Positions 17,339 to 25,771 of a DNA stretch of 64,000 nucleotides are shown piece after piece. The translations under genes and the position numbers were made by a program. Numbering within the stretch: position 1 is the stretch's first letter; each line of letters opens with the position of its first letter. The notes under the pieces were generated by a model, which was not told the origin of the DNA, ran no database searches, and worked only from the letters and a program-made list of their open reading frames with translations. Source of the stretch: Lachnospiraceae bacterium JLR.KK002 (GTDB lineage: Bacteria; Bacillota; Clostridia; Lachnospirales; Lachnospiraceae); NCBI GenBank assembly GCA_036941025.1, contig JAYMNP010000001.1:992001-1056000 (forward strand). Reading direction: 5' to 3'.

Positions 17339-17379
17339 AAATACCTCTGGCATAAGTTCTCTATTCCGGAGGTATTTCA
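17339..17379. terminator. Terminator between the feo operon and the Rrf2 gene
   Basis: GAAATACCTC and GAGGTATTTC are perfect complements around a 21-nt loop. It lies between convergent genes and can serve both directions. Confidence 0.65.
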
Positions 17380-17393
17380 ACCTGCCTTCTGTG

Positions 17394-17828
17394 TCAGTTA
17401 TCTGTCTGACCTGTTTTTGTGTGATACAGTTCGATTATATCCTGTAAAGAAATGCTGGACATATGTTTTTCGGTTCCTTTTTGTATTTCGTTGTAGTAAT
17501 CCTGCAGAGCCAGTTGGATATTAACCCCTACTCCGCATTCCGGATTGGTGTGGGTGTCCAGATGAAGAAGCGGCTTACTTCCCTCAACAGCTTTATAAAT
17601 ATCCAAAAGTGTGATTTCCTCTGTGGGTTTTGCCAGGGAAGGCTTTGCATGACCGTTTACGCTGGACATCAATCCTGCCTTTTTCAATTTCATCATGATC
17701 TGTCGGACAAAAGCCGGGTTTGTCTGAATACTGTCAGCAATTACAGTGCTGCTTAGGTCATACTCCTGATGGATTGCAATAAAAGCCATGATATGCACTG
17801 CGTCACTTAATTTTGTAGAATATTTCAT
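17394..17828 (-). CDS. Rrf2-family transcription regulator
   Basis: 144 residues with the winged-helix layout of Rrf2: YSTKLSDAVHIMAFIAIHQ, a recognition helix in QTNPAFVRQIMMKLKKAG, and the wing region SSVNGHAKPSLAKP. Only one cysteine lies in the segment where IscR or NsrR hold an iron-sulfur cluster, so a canonical cluster is unlikely and another signal is probable. The gene is divergent from the sirtuin operon and shares with it a promoter region bearing a near-perfect dyad, making it the likely regulator of that operon. Confidence 0.85.
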   Translation of the reverse strand: MKYSTKLSDAVHIMAFIAIHQEYDLSSTVIADSIQTNPAFVRQIMMKLKKAGLMSSVNGHAKPSLAKPTEEITLLDIYKAVEGSKPLLHLDTHTNPECGVGVNIQLALQDYYNEIQKGTEKHMSSISLQDIIELYHTKTGQTDN

Positions 17829-17867
17829 GAAAAACTCCTTTGCTGTAAATTTAATTTTAACAGCCGC

Positions 17868-17927
17868 TTGACTTGTTATATGGATAGTGCTATACTTCTA
17901 ACTGGTTGTTATTTATATAATAACAAC
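17868..17927 (+). promoter_or_regulatory. Promoter and dyad operator of the sirtuin operon
   Basis: TTGACT at 17868-17873, 17 nt, TATACT at 17891-17896. Immediately downstream, 17905-17927 is a 23-nt dyad with arms GTTGTTAT and ATAACAAC. A protein bound there would block promoter clearance. The neighbouring Rrf2 regulator is the obvious candidate. Confidence 0.65.
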
Positions 17928-17976
17928 AAATAGGATAAAAGTCAATAAAAAGAGTTGAAAGGAAAAGAAAGCAAAC

Positions 17977-18855
17977 ATGAATCGAAAATATGATAAAAAA
18001 GCGGAGATTCTGCTTGAACAGATGGAGTGGGCAGAAGCTGTCTGTGTAGGAGCGGCTGCGGGAATGTCTGTTGCTACTGGTTATGATATGGCATATCACA
18101 GCGATAAATATTTCAAGAAATATTTTGGAGAATTTGAAAAAAAGTACGGGTTTCAGGGGAGCTTTAACGGATATTATTACCCATACCCGACCAGTGAAGA
18201 ACGCTGGGCATTTCTGGCGACCTCCATCCATGCAAATCTGGAGCTTCCGGACGGCCCTGCCTATGAAAATCTGTTTGAACTTCTGAAAGGAAAGAATTAT
18301 TTTGTGGTGACAACCAATCAGGACACCTTATTTAGCAGACGCTTTCCGGAAGAAAGAGTCAGTACCATTCAGGGAGATTTCAGATGGCTTCAGTGTGTGC
18401 GTCCCTGTCATGACGAGCTGTTTGAAAGTAAAAGTATGATTGAGGAGATGTATGCAAATATAAAGGACTGCCGGATTCCTACAGAATTGATTCCGCACTG
18501 TCCGAAATGTGGAAGGGAACTGGAGCCGTGGGTTCGAGGCTACACGTTTTTGGAAGGCAGAAAATATAAAGAGGAATATGAAAAGTGGAATCATTTTCTG
18601 ATGGAAAATAAACATAAAAAAATACTTTTTCTGGAACTTGGAGTGGGGCGCATGACGCCCATGTTCATTCAGCAGCCCTTTTGGAATATGACATACTCCC
18701 TGCCGCAAGCCTATTACATTACAATCAACCCAAAAGATGCACTGCTTCCAAAGGAGTTAGAAGGAAAAGGAACTGCGATAAAAGAGGATATTGCAGTGGT
18801 TCTGGAAAGAACAGTTGAAAAAATAAAAAAATATGGTGCAAAGAATGAAGAATAA
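17977..18855 (+). CDS. SirTM-like sirtuin 1
   Basis: 292 residues. Sirtuins use NAD to deacylate or ADP-ribosylate proteins, releasing nicotinamide. Visible: GAAAGMS at 25-31 (NAD loop), TTNQD at 112-116, the catalytic position as Q132-G133 instead of His-Gly, and a zinc site with Cys 140, 144, 175 and 178. The Gln in place of His, and the LELGVGRMTP segment, are marks of the SirTM class, known for protein ADP-ribosylation. Unlike known SirTM operons, no macrodomain, GcvH-like or lipoate ligase gene is nearby. First of three paralogues. Confidence 0.85.
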   Translation: MNRKYDKKAEILLEQMEWAEAVCVGAAAGMSVATGYDMAYHSDKYFKKYFGEFEKKYGFQGSFNGYYYPYPTSEERWAFLATSIHANLELPDGPAYENLFELLKGKNYFVVTTNQDTLFSRRFPEERVSTIQGDFRWLQCVRPCHDELFESKSMIEEMYANIKDCRIPTELIPHCPKCGRELEPWVRGYTFLEGRKYKEEYEKWNHFLMENKHKKILFLELGVGRMTPMFIQQPFWNMTYSLPQAYYITINPKDALLPKELEGKGTAIKEDIAVVLERTVEKIKKYGAKNEE

Positions 18856-19723
18856 AGAAAATCTGGAACTCCTGGCAGAAAAAATCCGTCAGGTAGATGC
18901 AGTTGTGATTGGGGGTGGTTCCGGGCTTTCCAGCGCAGCAGGCTATAATCACTACCATTGGATGCCTTATCTGGAAGGACAGTTGCAGGATTTTAAAGAA
19001 GTATATGGCTTTCAATCTCCCTTTGCAGGATTTTATTATTGCTATTCTTCACCGGAACAACAGTGGGCATATTACGCACGTTATATACAAAGTCTGTGGG
19101 ATGCTCCAACGGGGCAGACCTATTATGACTTGGCGGAAATTGTAAGTGGAAAAGAAGTATTTGTATTAACAACCAATGTGGATATGCAGTTTGAACGGGT
19201 ATTTCCCCAAAATTCTATTTGCAGTTATCAGGGGAATGTGGGCTATTTTCAATGTAGCCAGCCCTGCCATGACCGGATTTATCCGAATGAGAACATCATC
19301 CGGGAGATGTGTGAAAATATGCTGGGGATGCGGATACCTTCGGAACTGCTTCCAAGATGCCGGGAATGTGGACGGATCATGGTTCCGTGGGTAAGAGATG
19401 ATACGTTTCTGGAGGGGCAGGACTGGAAAGATGGTGTAATACGCTACGAATCTTTTCTGAAACAATATCTGACAAAAGAAAATGCAAAAAGCGTTTTGCT
19501 GCTGGAATTAGGGGTAGGAGAAATGACGCCAGGTATTATTAAATTGCCCTTTTGGGAAATGGCATATAAAAATACAGGTGCTTTTTATGTCTGTATGAAT
19601 CAGGAAGATTCTTCTTCCCCGGAGCATTTGAAAAACAAAAGCCTGTATATAAATGATGATTTATTGAAAACCTTACGGGATTTAAAACAGATTATGAAAG
19701 GAAAGGCAGGGACAGGAAAGTGA
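18845..19723 (+). CDS. SirTM-like sirtuin 2
   Basis: 292 residues from ATG 18845, chosen because the N-terminus then aligns with its paralogues; ATG 18833 is possible. The start overlaps the preceding stop by 11 nt. NAD loop GGGSGLS at 23-29, TTNVD at 109-113, Q129-G130 at the catalytic site, zinc cysteines 137, 141, 172 and 175, and LELGVGEMTPG near the C-terminus. It is the most canonical SirTM of the three and the best candidate for an active ADP-ribosyltransferase. Substrate unknown. Confidence 0.85.
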   Translation: MKNKENLELLAEKIRQVDAVVIGGGSGLSSAAGYNHYHWMPYLEGQLQDFKEVYGFQSPFAGFYYCYSSPEQQWAYYARYIQSLWDAPTGQTYYDLAEIVSGKEVFVLTTNVDMQFERVFPQNSICSYQGNVGYFQCSQPCHDRIYPNENIIREMCENMLGMRIPSELLPRCRECGRIMVPWVRDDTFLEGQDWKDGVIRYESFLKQYLTKENAKSVLLLELGVGEMTPGIIKLPFWEMAYKNTGAFYVCMNQEDSSSPEHLKNKSLYINDDLLKTLRDLKQIMKGKAGTGK

Positions 19724-20559
19724 ATGTATATCAGAAAATAAAGCAAATCATCAGTGAAGCTGACGGGGTGTTGATCGGAGCCAGCAACGGATTATCCATA
19801 GCAGAGGGGTATCATTTATTTGCGGATGATGCGTGGTTTCGTGAAAGAATGGGTGATTTCAGGGAAAAATATGGTATTTACTGTATTTTGCAGGGGATGG
19901 CTGTTTCCTATTCTTCCGAGGAAGAAAGATGGGCATATTTCAGCCGGATCATCAAAGAAAAGTGTTTGCAGGATGAACCGACGCAGATTATGAAGGATAT
20001 GTATGAACTTGTAAAGGAAAAGGATTATTTTGTGGTCATGTCCAATGGGGAGGATCACTTTATCCCGGCAGGTTTCGAGGAAGAACGTGTATTTGAAATG
20101 GAAGGCAAGCTGACAGAAATGCGTTGCACAAAGGGCTGCTGTGATGATGTTTATTCGGACAGGGAGGCAGTTCTTCGCATGGCAGAGGCGGAAACAGATG
20201 GCAGAGTGCCGGAAAGACTTTTGCCCAGATGCCCAAAATGCAGTGGGAGTATGGAAGTAAATTATGGGGAGTACTCCTCTTTTCAGGGGAAAAAGAACTG
20301 GCAGGAAAAAGCTGCCCGCTATCAGGGATTTGTAAATCGTATGCATGGAAAAAACCTTGTCATTTTAGAGTTTGGTGTTGGCTGGCGCAATCAGATGATA
20401 AAAATGCCATTTATGCAGCTTACGGCAGCAGAACCTCATGCAAAGTATATTACTTTCAACAAAGGTGAGATTTACATTCCTGACGGGATACAGGAAAAGT
20501 CCATTGGTGTGGATCAGGATATTGCAGCGGCGTTGCGTGAAATCGTGAAAGCGGGGTAA
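19720..20559 (+). CDS. SirTM-like sirtuin 3, altered active site
   Basis: 279 residues from a GTG start that overlaps the previous stop by 4 nt (GTGA). The zinc cysteines remain (136, 140, 171, 174), but the NAD-binding TTNxD motif has become MSNGED at 107-112 and the catalytic Gln is Glu128. The NAD loop is GASNGLS. This pattern suggests a fold kept for structure or regulation, or a changed activity, rather than simple decay, because the frame and zinc site are intact. Possibly a regulatory or substrate-binding partner of sirtuins 1 and 2. Confidence 0.8.
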   Translation: MNVYQKIKQIISEADGVLIGASNGLSIAEGYHLFADDAWFRERMGDFREKYGIYCILQGMAVSYSSEEERWAYFSRIIKEKCLQDEPTQIMKDMYELVKEKDYFVVMSNGEDHFIPAGFEEERVFEMEGKLTEMRCTKGCCDDVYSDREAVLRMAEAETDGRVPERLLPRCPKCSGSMEVNYGEYSSFQGKKNWQEKAARYQGFVNRMHGKNLVILEFGVGWRNQMIKMPFMQLTAAEPHAKYITFNKGEIYIPDGIQEKSIGVDQDIAAALREIVKAG

Positions 20560-20563
20560 GGCT

Positions 20564-21676
20564 ATGCAGGAAAAATGGATGGAGGGATTACCGGAATGGA
20601 AACGGATAAAACCTGTATTTGATAAGTGGAATGATATTCTGGAAAATCAGGTTACGTTTACATTGGAGGACAGTGAAAAGCACACAGGCGCACATTGCAG
20701 GCGTGTAATGCTCTACGCATTAGCAATCGCACAGCGTCAGGGGTTGCCGGAAGAAGATAAGGATATATTGGGAGCTGCTGCGGCATTTCATGATTCCAGA
20801 CGGCTGGATGACTGGCTGGATGTTGGACATGGACAGCGTGCGGCAGATTATTATCGGGAATATTGTGTATCCCATGAACTGGAGTTTAAACAGAAGTGCT
20901 ATGATATTATTTATTATCATGATCGTGACGACCAGACTGGAATTGATGTCATTTCAGGAAGGAGTCCATTGGAGCAGAATAGAGCGGTGCTTTACAAGAT
21001 TTTTAAGGATGCAGATGCATTGGACAGATTCCGTCTGTCCGCCAATGGACTGGATATAAAATTTTTAAGGACAGAGGAAGCAAAAGGGATGGTAACTTTT
21101 GCAAAGAATTTAATCTGTCAAATGCAGGGGATAAAACCTGTGGAAAGTCCTGACTGCTATCTGATTGTCGTAGATATGCAGAATGATTTCGTATCAGGGG
21201 CACTTGGAACAAAAGAAGCGGAATCCATTGTAAATGCTGCTGCAAAAAAAGCCAGAGAATATCCCGGTTATGTGTTTTTTTCAATGGATACCCATACAGA
21301 AGATTATCTTTTTACTCAGGAAGGAAAGCTGTTGCCAATAAAGCATTGTGTAGCTGGCACAAAAGGATGGCAGTTAGTACAGGAGCTGGCAAAGGTGCAG
21401 GCGGAACGAAACGGAGCAGTATATTATAAGCCAACATTCGCATCGCAGCGACTTGCGGAGGATTTGAGGGAAATCCACAAAGAGCAGTCCATAAAGGAAA
21501 TTGAACTGATTGGGCTTTGTACGGATGTATGTGTGATTTCCAATGCTCTCTTACTAAAGGCATATATGCCGGAAGTGCCAATCTATGTGGATGCATCCTG
21601 CTGTGCGGGAATTACACCGGATAAACACAGGGCGGCATTACAGACGCTGGAGAGCTGCCATATCATGAAAAGATAA
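20564..21676 (+). CDS. HD-domain and nicotinamidase fusion protein
   Basis: 370 residues, starting 4 nt after sirtuin 3. Residues 1-190 form an HD phosphohydrolase-like domain: H44, HD at 76-77, HG near 89, YYHDRDD at 117-123, KDADALDR at 148-155. Residues 195-370 form an isochorismatase-fold nicotinamidase: D204 in VVDMQNDF, DTH at 242-244, PIKHC with H261, K289, and C323 in GLCTDVCVIS. Catalytic Asp, Lys, Cys and metal ligands are all present. It should hydrolyse nicotinamide, the sirtuin by-product and inhibitor, to nicotinate. The HD domain substrate is unknown. Confidence 0.88.
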   Translation: MQEKWMEGLPEWKRIKPVFDKWNDILENQVTFTLEDSEKHTGAHCRRVMLYALAIAQRQGLPEEDKDILGAAAAFHDSRRLDDWLDVGHGQRAADYYREYCVSHELEFKQKCYDIIYYHDRDDQTGIDVISGRSPLEQNRAVLYKIFKDADALDRFRLSANGLDIKFLRTEEAKGMVTFAKNLICQMQGIKPVESPDCYLIVVDMQNDFVSGALGTKEAESIVNAAAKKAREYPGYVFFSMDTHTEDYLFTQEGKLLPIKHCVAGTKGWQLVQELAKVQAERNGAVYYKPTFASQRLAEDLREIHKEQSIKEIELIGLCTDVCVISNALLLKAYMPEVPIYVDASCCAGITPDKHRAALQTLESCHIMKR

Positions 21677-22438
21677 CATTGATGATTTAAATGATGTGAT
21701 GAAACATATAGAAATTTGACAAACGGAATATCAGTATGATTGGAGCGGACTATTAGGTTGTTTGCTTTGTATCATAAGTATGCTTTTTGTTCGGGGATAG
21801 TTGAAAAAATATATGTACTTACTACGATGATAATCAACCGTAAAATTGGGAATAGGAGTGCGAAGTAGTTTTAAGTTGGAAGCAAAATATAAGAAAGAAT
21901 TAACAGGTAAGATTCTCTGATTTTCAGCGATTGGGAAGCGGGGAGTACGGGTATTTTTATGCAACAAAAGCAAAGAATTTAAGTACTTTCGATAATGGCT
22001 TGATGTGCTTATAGATAATAAAAGAATATTATGTATTTTGGAGGGCATACTGCGTTTCATTAATAAATGCGATTGCAGTATGCATTTCAATGTATGCGAA
22101 GTAATTAAGAAGGTAAAGGCTGTTGATTGGCATGGGAATCAGTCAGCAGTTTTGATATGCAAACGGAGAGTATTATGATAAAAGGACATTGGAATGTACG
22201 AAAGCGTATAGAGAAAAGTATTGGCGGACTACCGCATAATAAAAGGTGTATCGTGATGAAGTGAGTGATATGCAAAGGTGGGAAAGCGTACATTAAAATG
22301 CAGGGTGACAGTAGTAGTCTGCAAATAAAAAGTCAGGCAGAAATTTGTGAACTTGAAAATTTTATACAGGTTGAAAAATAAGCACTACAAAAAGGCAACC
22401 GCGATACGCTGGCCTGATGAATAGGCGATAGCATTGAT
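21677..22438. other. 760-nt gap without a convincing gene
   Basis: No frame here has a good start, ribosome site or recognisable product, and short frames on both strands are full of stops. A 9-bp perfect inverted repeat (GCATACTGC at 22045-22053, GCAGTATGC at 22075-22083) is the only clear structure. The stretch is A/T rich and probably the remains of older insertions between the sirtuin operon and the IS110 element. Confidence 0.5.
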
Positions 22439-23656
22439 TTAGATTTCTTCGGCTTCTGCAAGCGTAGAAAGATATTCCTTTACCCGACCGTAATAAATGC
22501 GGAGGAACTTGTTTGCCCCGGCAGTCATGTAGACGTAGTAAGGCTTGCCCTGTGCCCGTTTCTTATCCATAAAGGCGTAAACGGCATCATCAGCGGGGGA
22601 ACGCTTGATAAGCCCGTCCATGATTTGGAAGAGGGTCTTGCGAAGATAAGGAGAGCCTTTCTTTGTGGCAGGCACACTTTTACGGACACGCTGCCCGGAT
22701 TCATCCCTTCCGGGGTCGACACCTGCAAAAGCGGTCAGCGCCCCGCGGTGCGTGAAGTGTGTAACATCCCCGATTTCAGCCATAAGCTGTGGGCCAAGCG
22801 TGGGACCGACACCATTCATTGCCATGACAACCGGGTATTCCGGCAGGGTGGCGGCAAGCCCATCCATTTCAAGGCGGAGGGATTCCACGGTTTCGGATGC
22901 AGTGTCCAGCATCGTTACAGCCTGCCGTATCAGCATCTTTGTGTTATTATCTTTTGGGAATACGGCAATCAGGTCAGATGAGAGACGGTAGATTTTCTCC
23001 GCCTTGTCTGCACTGAAGTTATAGCCTTTGCGCCTGCACCAGTTCTGATAATGCACGGTAAAGGCCTTTAAGGATTTCGAGCGGACACAGTCCACATGCC
23101 AGTAGGTATGGATGAAATCCACCCATTTCTGGCTGCCGTCGCTGCGGGCCGGGCTGTCAAAGAAGTCATTGGCACCCGGGTAAGTCTGGTCGAGCAGGGC
23201 AATAAGGTTGTTCTTCATGGCAGTCTTTTGCGCCATGTAGAAGCCGAACTGCCGGTTCATTGTCTTTAGTTGGTTGCGTGTTTTATCCATGTTTCCATAT
23301 TGGCGCAGTTTGGACCAGCGGTCAAGGGTATAGCGGGCGATTTTTTTAGAATCAGCCTTGTCGGTTTTGGGAGAGCGCAGGGAATCGTCCCCGAAGTCTT
23401 TGATGAGGATGGGATTTACCGCACTGACGAAGATACCGGCGTCGGAAAGCCATGTGGCGACCGGCTCGTAATACCTTCCGGTGTGCTCCATGCAGACCTT
23501 TGTCTCCCCGTCAAGCCCCTGGATCTGTTCAATCAGGGCGTTGATTTCGGACTGCGTGTGTGGAATGTCACGGGGAGGCATGATAACGACATCCCCGGAT
23601 CTGCGGATGGTGACAGTGCTCTTGCCTTTGGAAACATCAATACCAACAGCGTTCAT
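22439..23656 (-). CDS. IS110-family DEDD transposase
   Basis: 405 residues from the ATG at 23656, favoured by AAGGAGT upstream. IS110 enzymes use a RuvC-like DEDD domain and a serine in the C-terminal Tnp domain. Visible: VGIDVSKGKS (first D), KVCMEHTGRYYE (E), SPKTDKADSKKIARY (D), and AFAGVDPGRDESGQR near the C-terminus holding the conserved Ser. Full length, so potentially active. It lies beside a truncated cassette gene. Confidence 0.92.
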   Translation of the reverse strand: MNAVGIDVSKGKSTVTIRRSGDVVIMPPRDIPHTQSEINALIEQIQGLDGETKVCMEHTGRYYEPVATWLSDAGIFVSAVNPILIKDFGDDSLRSPKTDKADSKKIARYTLDRWSKLRQYGNMDKTRNQLKTMNRQFGFYMAQKTAMKNNLIALLDQTYPGANDFFDSPARSDGSQKWVDFIHTYWHVDCVRSKSLKAFTVHYQNWCRRKGYNFSADKAEKIYRLSSDLIAVFPKDNNTKMLIRQAVTMLDTASETVESLRLEMDGLAATLPEYPVVMAMNGVGPTLGPQLMAEIGDVTHFTHRGALTAFAGVDPGRDESGQRVRKSVPATKKGSPYLRKTLFQIMDGLIKRSPADDAVYAFMDKKRAQGKPYYVYMTAGANKFLRIYYGRVKEYLSTLAEAEEI

Positions 23657-23870
23657 AACAGGTACTCCTTTGTAATGTATTAGCAATGGTCAATACCAGT
23701 TTTCCCATTGCCTGTTCAATCTACTGGGTATCACACGAACGCCTTTAGGTTCAACCTGCGTAAAACGAATGCTGCGAATGAGGGCTGGTTGGCTGACTTT
23801 TTTACGGACGCTAAGTCCTGAAAGGAGGAGGCCAGACCTATTGCCTTACTCATTCTAACAGCTTAAGCAA
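23657..23870 (-). ncRNA. Possible bridge RNA region of the IS110 element
   Basis: About 215 nt of non-coding DNA precede the transposase start on its own strand. In characterised IS110-family elements, the non-coding end upstream of the transposase encodes a structured bridge (seek) RNA that chooses target and donor sites. Position and length fit. Local complementarity is present but a fold was not computed, so boundaries are approximate. Confidence 0.4.
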
Positions 23871-23874
23871 CAAG

Positions 23875-24126
23875 ATGGGTAATTCCTTACTGGCTGTAAG
23901 GGGTATTAACCATAAATATATTGTAGTAGCCTGCAAATTTTTCAAAAATTTCCCAGCTTTTACGAAAGAAGGGAAGCTGGACATGGATTGGCTGGTTGGG
24001 ATGAGAGTGCTTATAAGACTTGCCAGTACAGAAAATGGATGGGAAATTGCAGGAGTTTCCTATGATTACCAATATTATGGTATGGATGAAGAACAGGAAA
24101 GCGGGGGAGAAAATGGCGAGAAATGA
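23875..24126 (+). pseudogene. N-terminally truncated cassette small protein
   Basis: About 83 residues. The part from about residue 20 on (FFKNFPAFTKEGKLDMDW, later VSYDYQYYGMDEE) aligns with the C-terminal two thirds of the protein at 509-823, but the CRRRDC-type N-terminus is missing. The break lies where the IS110 non-coding end begins, so insertion or associated deletion removed the 5-prime end. The gene overlaps the ATPase start by 14 nt, as its homologue nearly abuts its own ATPase. The ATG at 23875 is probably not native. Confidence 0.65.
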
Positions 24127-25567
24127 TATATCAATGGAGCAGATTATCAAAGAAGCAGAACAGGAGATTGAGTTAATCTGTTCCACTACAGGGCAGGCAT
24201 ATATCAGGGCTGCCAATGAGAAAGAGGGAATGCGCCTTATCGCAGTTGAAAGTGAATCATTCCAGCAATGGTTCCGTTCCTACTGCTATGACGGGTATGG
24301 GATAATACTGCCATCCGGCGGGCATATACAGGCACAGGCGCATATAAAAATGCTGGCAAAAAGGAATGGGAAGCGTTCCAGGATTCATAAACGTATTTAT
24401 GCCAAAACGGATACCGTCTATTATGATTTGGGGCGAAACGATGGAAAATACCTGAAAATAACTGCTGACGGGGTAAGGATGGCAAAAAATTCCCATATCC
24501 TGTTCCAGCGCAGTGAACTCTTTGCACCGCAGGTAGAACCGGAAATGCAACAGGTATGTGCAGGAGATGTAAAATATTTTATTGCACAGCATTTTAATTT
24601 CCACAGCGAAACGGACCAGATACTGTTTGCCGCTTTTTTGGCAGGCTGTTTTTTCGGGAAGCAGTTTTCAAAACCTGTGCTGGAAGTTTACGGTCAGAAA
24701 TCCAGCGCGAAATCTACCTGTTTAAAGAGGGTGCAGAATTTAATAGACCCGCTTACGGTCAATCCCCTGTTCTCCATGCCAAAGAGGGAAAATGAGGTGG
24801 CTATGTGCCTTGCGGCGGAATATATGGTATGTTTTGACAATATCAGCTTTATTTCCCAGAATACAAGCGATTTAATCTGCCGGAACTGTACGGGAGGTTC
24901 ACAGGTAAAGAGAAAACTCTTTACAGATGATTCCCGGTCTATTCTGGAACCGGACGCTGTTGTATGCTTCAACAGCACAAGACAGTGCATTGTAAGGAGC
25001 GATTTGGCTGACCGTGCGATTTTTCTTGAGCTTGCGCGTATCAGCCCGGAAAAAATGCAGGGGGATAAGGAACTGCAGAAAAAACGGGAAGATGACCTGC
25101 CCTTTTTCTTCGGCGCATTATGCCAGGCTGTCAGCGGGATATTGGGGGATAAAAAACCGGCTGTAAATTATTCCCCGGTCAGGCTGGTTGATTTTTACGA
25201 GATGGCAGTGAAAGCGGGCAGACAGATTGGTTATAAAGAAGAACAGGTACATGAAGCATTCTGCACCAATCGGAAAAAAATCAATGACTCCCTTGTTTCA
25301 GGAAATATTCTGCTTACCGTATTGGAAGGGTACATGAGCCAGAAGGGGATGGAAGAGGGTTTGAAAGCCAAAGTGTCAGAGTTTTACAGAGAAATGAAGC
25401 TGTATGCCCTGGAAGAGTATGGCATTGATGGTAGAAGATTTCCGGGTGCGCCGGAGGTTATAACAAGGAGAATGTCAGAGAACAGGAGCAACCTTGAGGA
25501 TATCGGAATCTTTTATGATGTAAGAAAAGGAAAAGACGCCGGATATATTGAGATATGGAAAGAATAG
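24113..25567 (+). CDS. P-loop ATPase of the second cassette
   Basis: 484 residues from ATG 24113 (an earlier in-frame ATG at 24020 would overlap far into the upstream gene). Homologue of the ATPase at 826-2271 by layout: hydrophobic strand, P-loop, then VCFDNISFIS as likely Walker B region and NSTRQCIVRSDLADRAIFL. The P-loop is GQKSSAKST, with Ala where Gly usually precedes the Lys; this variant occurs in plasmid and phage-type ATPases and need not abolish activity. Same neighbours as the first copy: a small beta-rich protein before and a serine recombinase after. Confidence 0.75.
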   Translation: MARNDISMEQIIKEAEQEIELICSTTGQAYIRAANEKEGMRLIAVESESFQQWFRSYCYDGYGIILPSGGHIQAQAHIKMLAKRNGKRSRIHKRIYAKTDTVYYDLGRNDGKYLKITADGVRMAKNSHILFQRSELFAPQVEPEMQQVCAGDVKYFIAQHFNFHSETDQILFAAFLAGCFFGKQFSKPVLEVYGQKSSAKSTCLKRVQNLIDPLTVNPLFSMPKRENEVAMCLAAEYMVCFDNISFISQNTSDLICRNCTGGSQVKRKLFTDDSRSILEPDAVVCFNSTRQCIVRSDLADRAIFLELARISPEKMQGDKELQKKREDDLPFFFGALCQAVSGILGDKKPAVNYSPVRLVDFYEMAVKAGRQIGYKEEQVHEAFCTNRKKINDSLVSGNILLTVLEGYMSQKGMEEGLKAKVSEFYREMKLYALEEYGIDGRRFPGAPEVITRRMSENRSNLEDIGIFYDVRKGKDAGYIEIWKE

Positions 25568-25657
25568 AAGGTCGCGCCGATGCAGCCGAAAAGGAAACTG
25601 CATAAGTTTAAGCAGGGAGTTTCCGGTTTGCCGCCACCGTCGCCATAGAGAAAGGGG

Positions 25658-25771
25658 ATGGAGCATATAGATAAAGAGTGGCTGGAAACAGTTATGGATT
25701 TAATGGCACAAATTGTAGCCACTGTTTATTCTAATGAGAAAAAGGCGAAGAAAGAACAGGAAGACAGGTAA
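25658..25771 (+). CDS. Possible 37-residue peptide
   Basis: Frame from ATG 25658, encoding KEWLETVMDLMAQIVATVY then a lysine-rich tail. The purine-rich AAAGGGG lies too close to the ATG for a normal site, so translation is doubtful. It sits between the ATPase and recombinase, where the first cassette has its SHOCT-like gene. The rest of 25568-25955 shows nothing else. Confidence 0.3.
   Translation: MEHIDKEWLETVMDLMAQIVATVYSNEKKAKKEQEDR

Noticed and set aside
21716..21740. TTGACA and TATGAT as a promoter after the sirtuin operon
   Set aside because: The spacer is only 13 nt, too short for a normal sigma-A promoter.
21731..22293. Minus-strand frames in the gap before the IS110
   Set aside because: No ribosome site, no recognisable protein pattern and skewed composition; treated as chance open frames.
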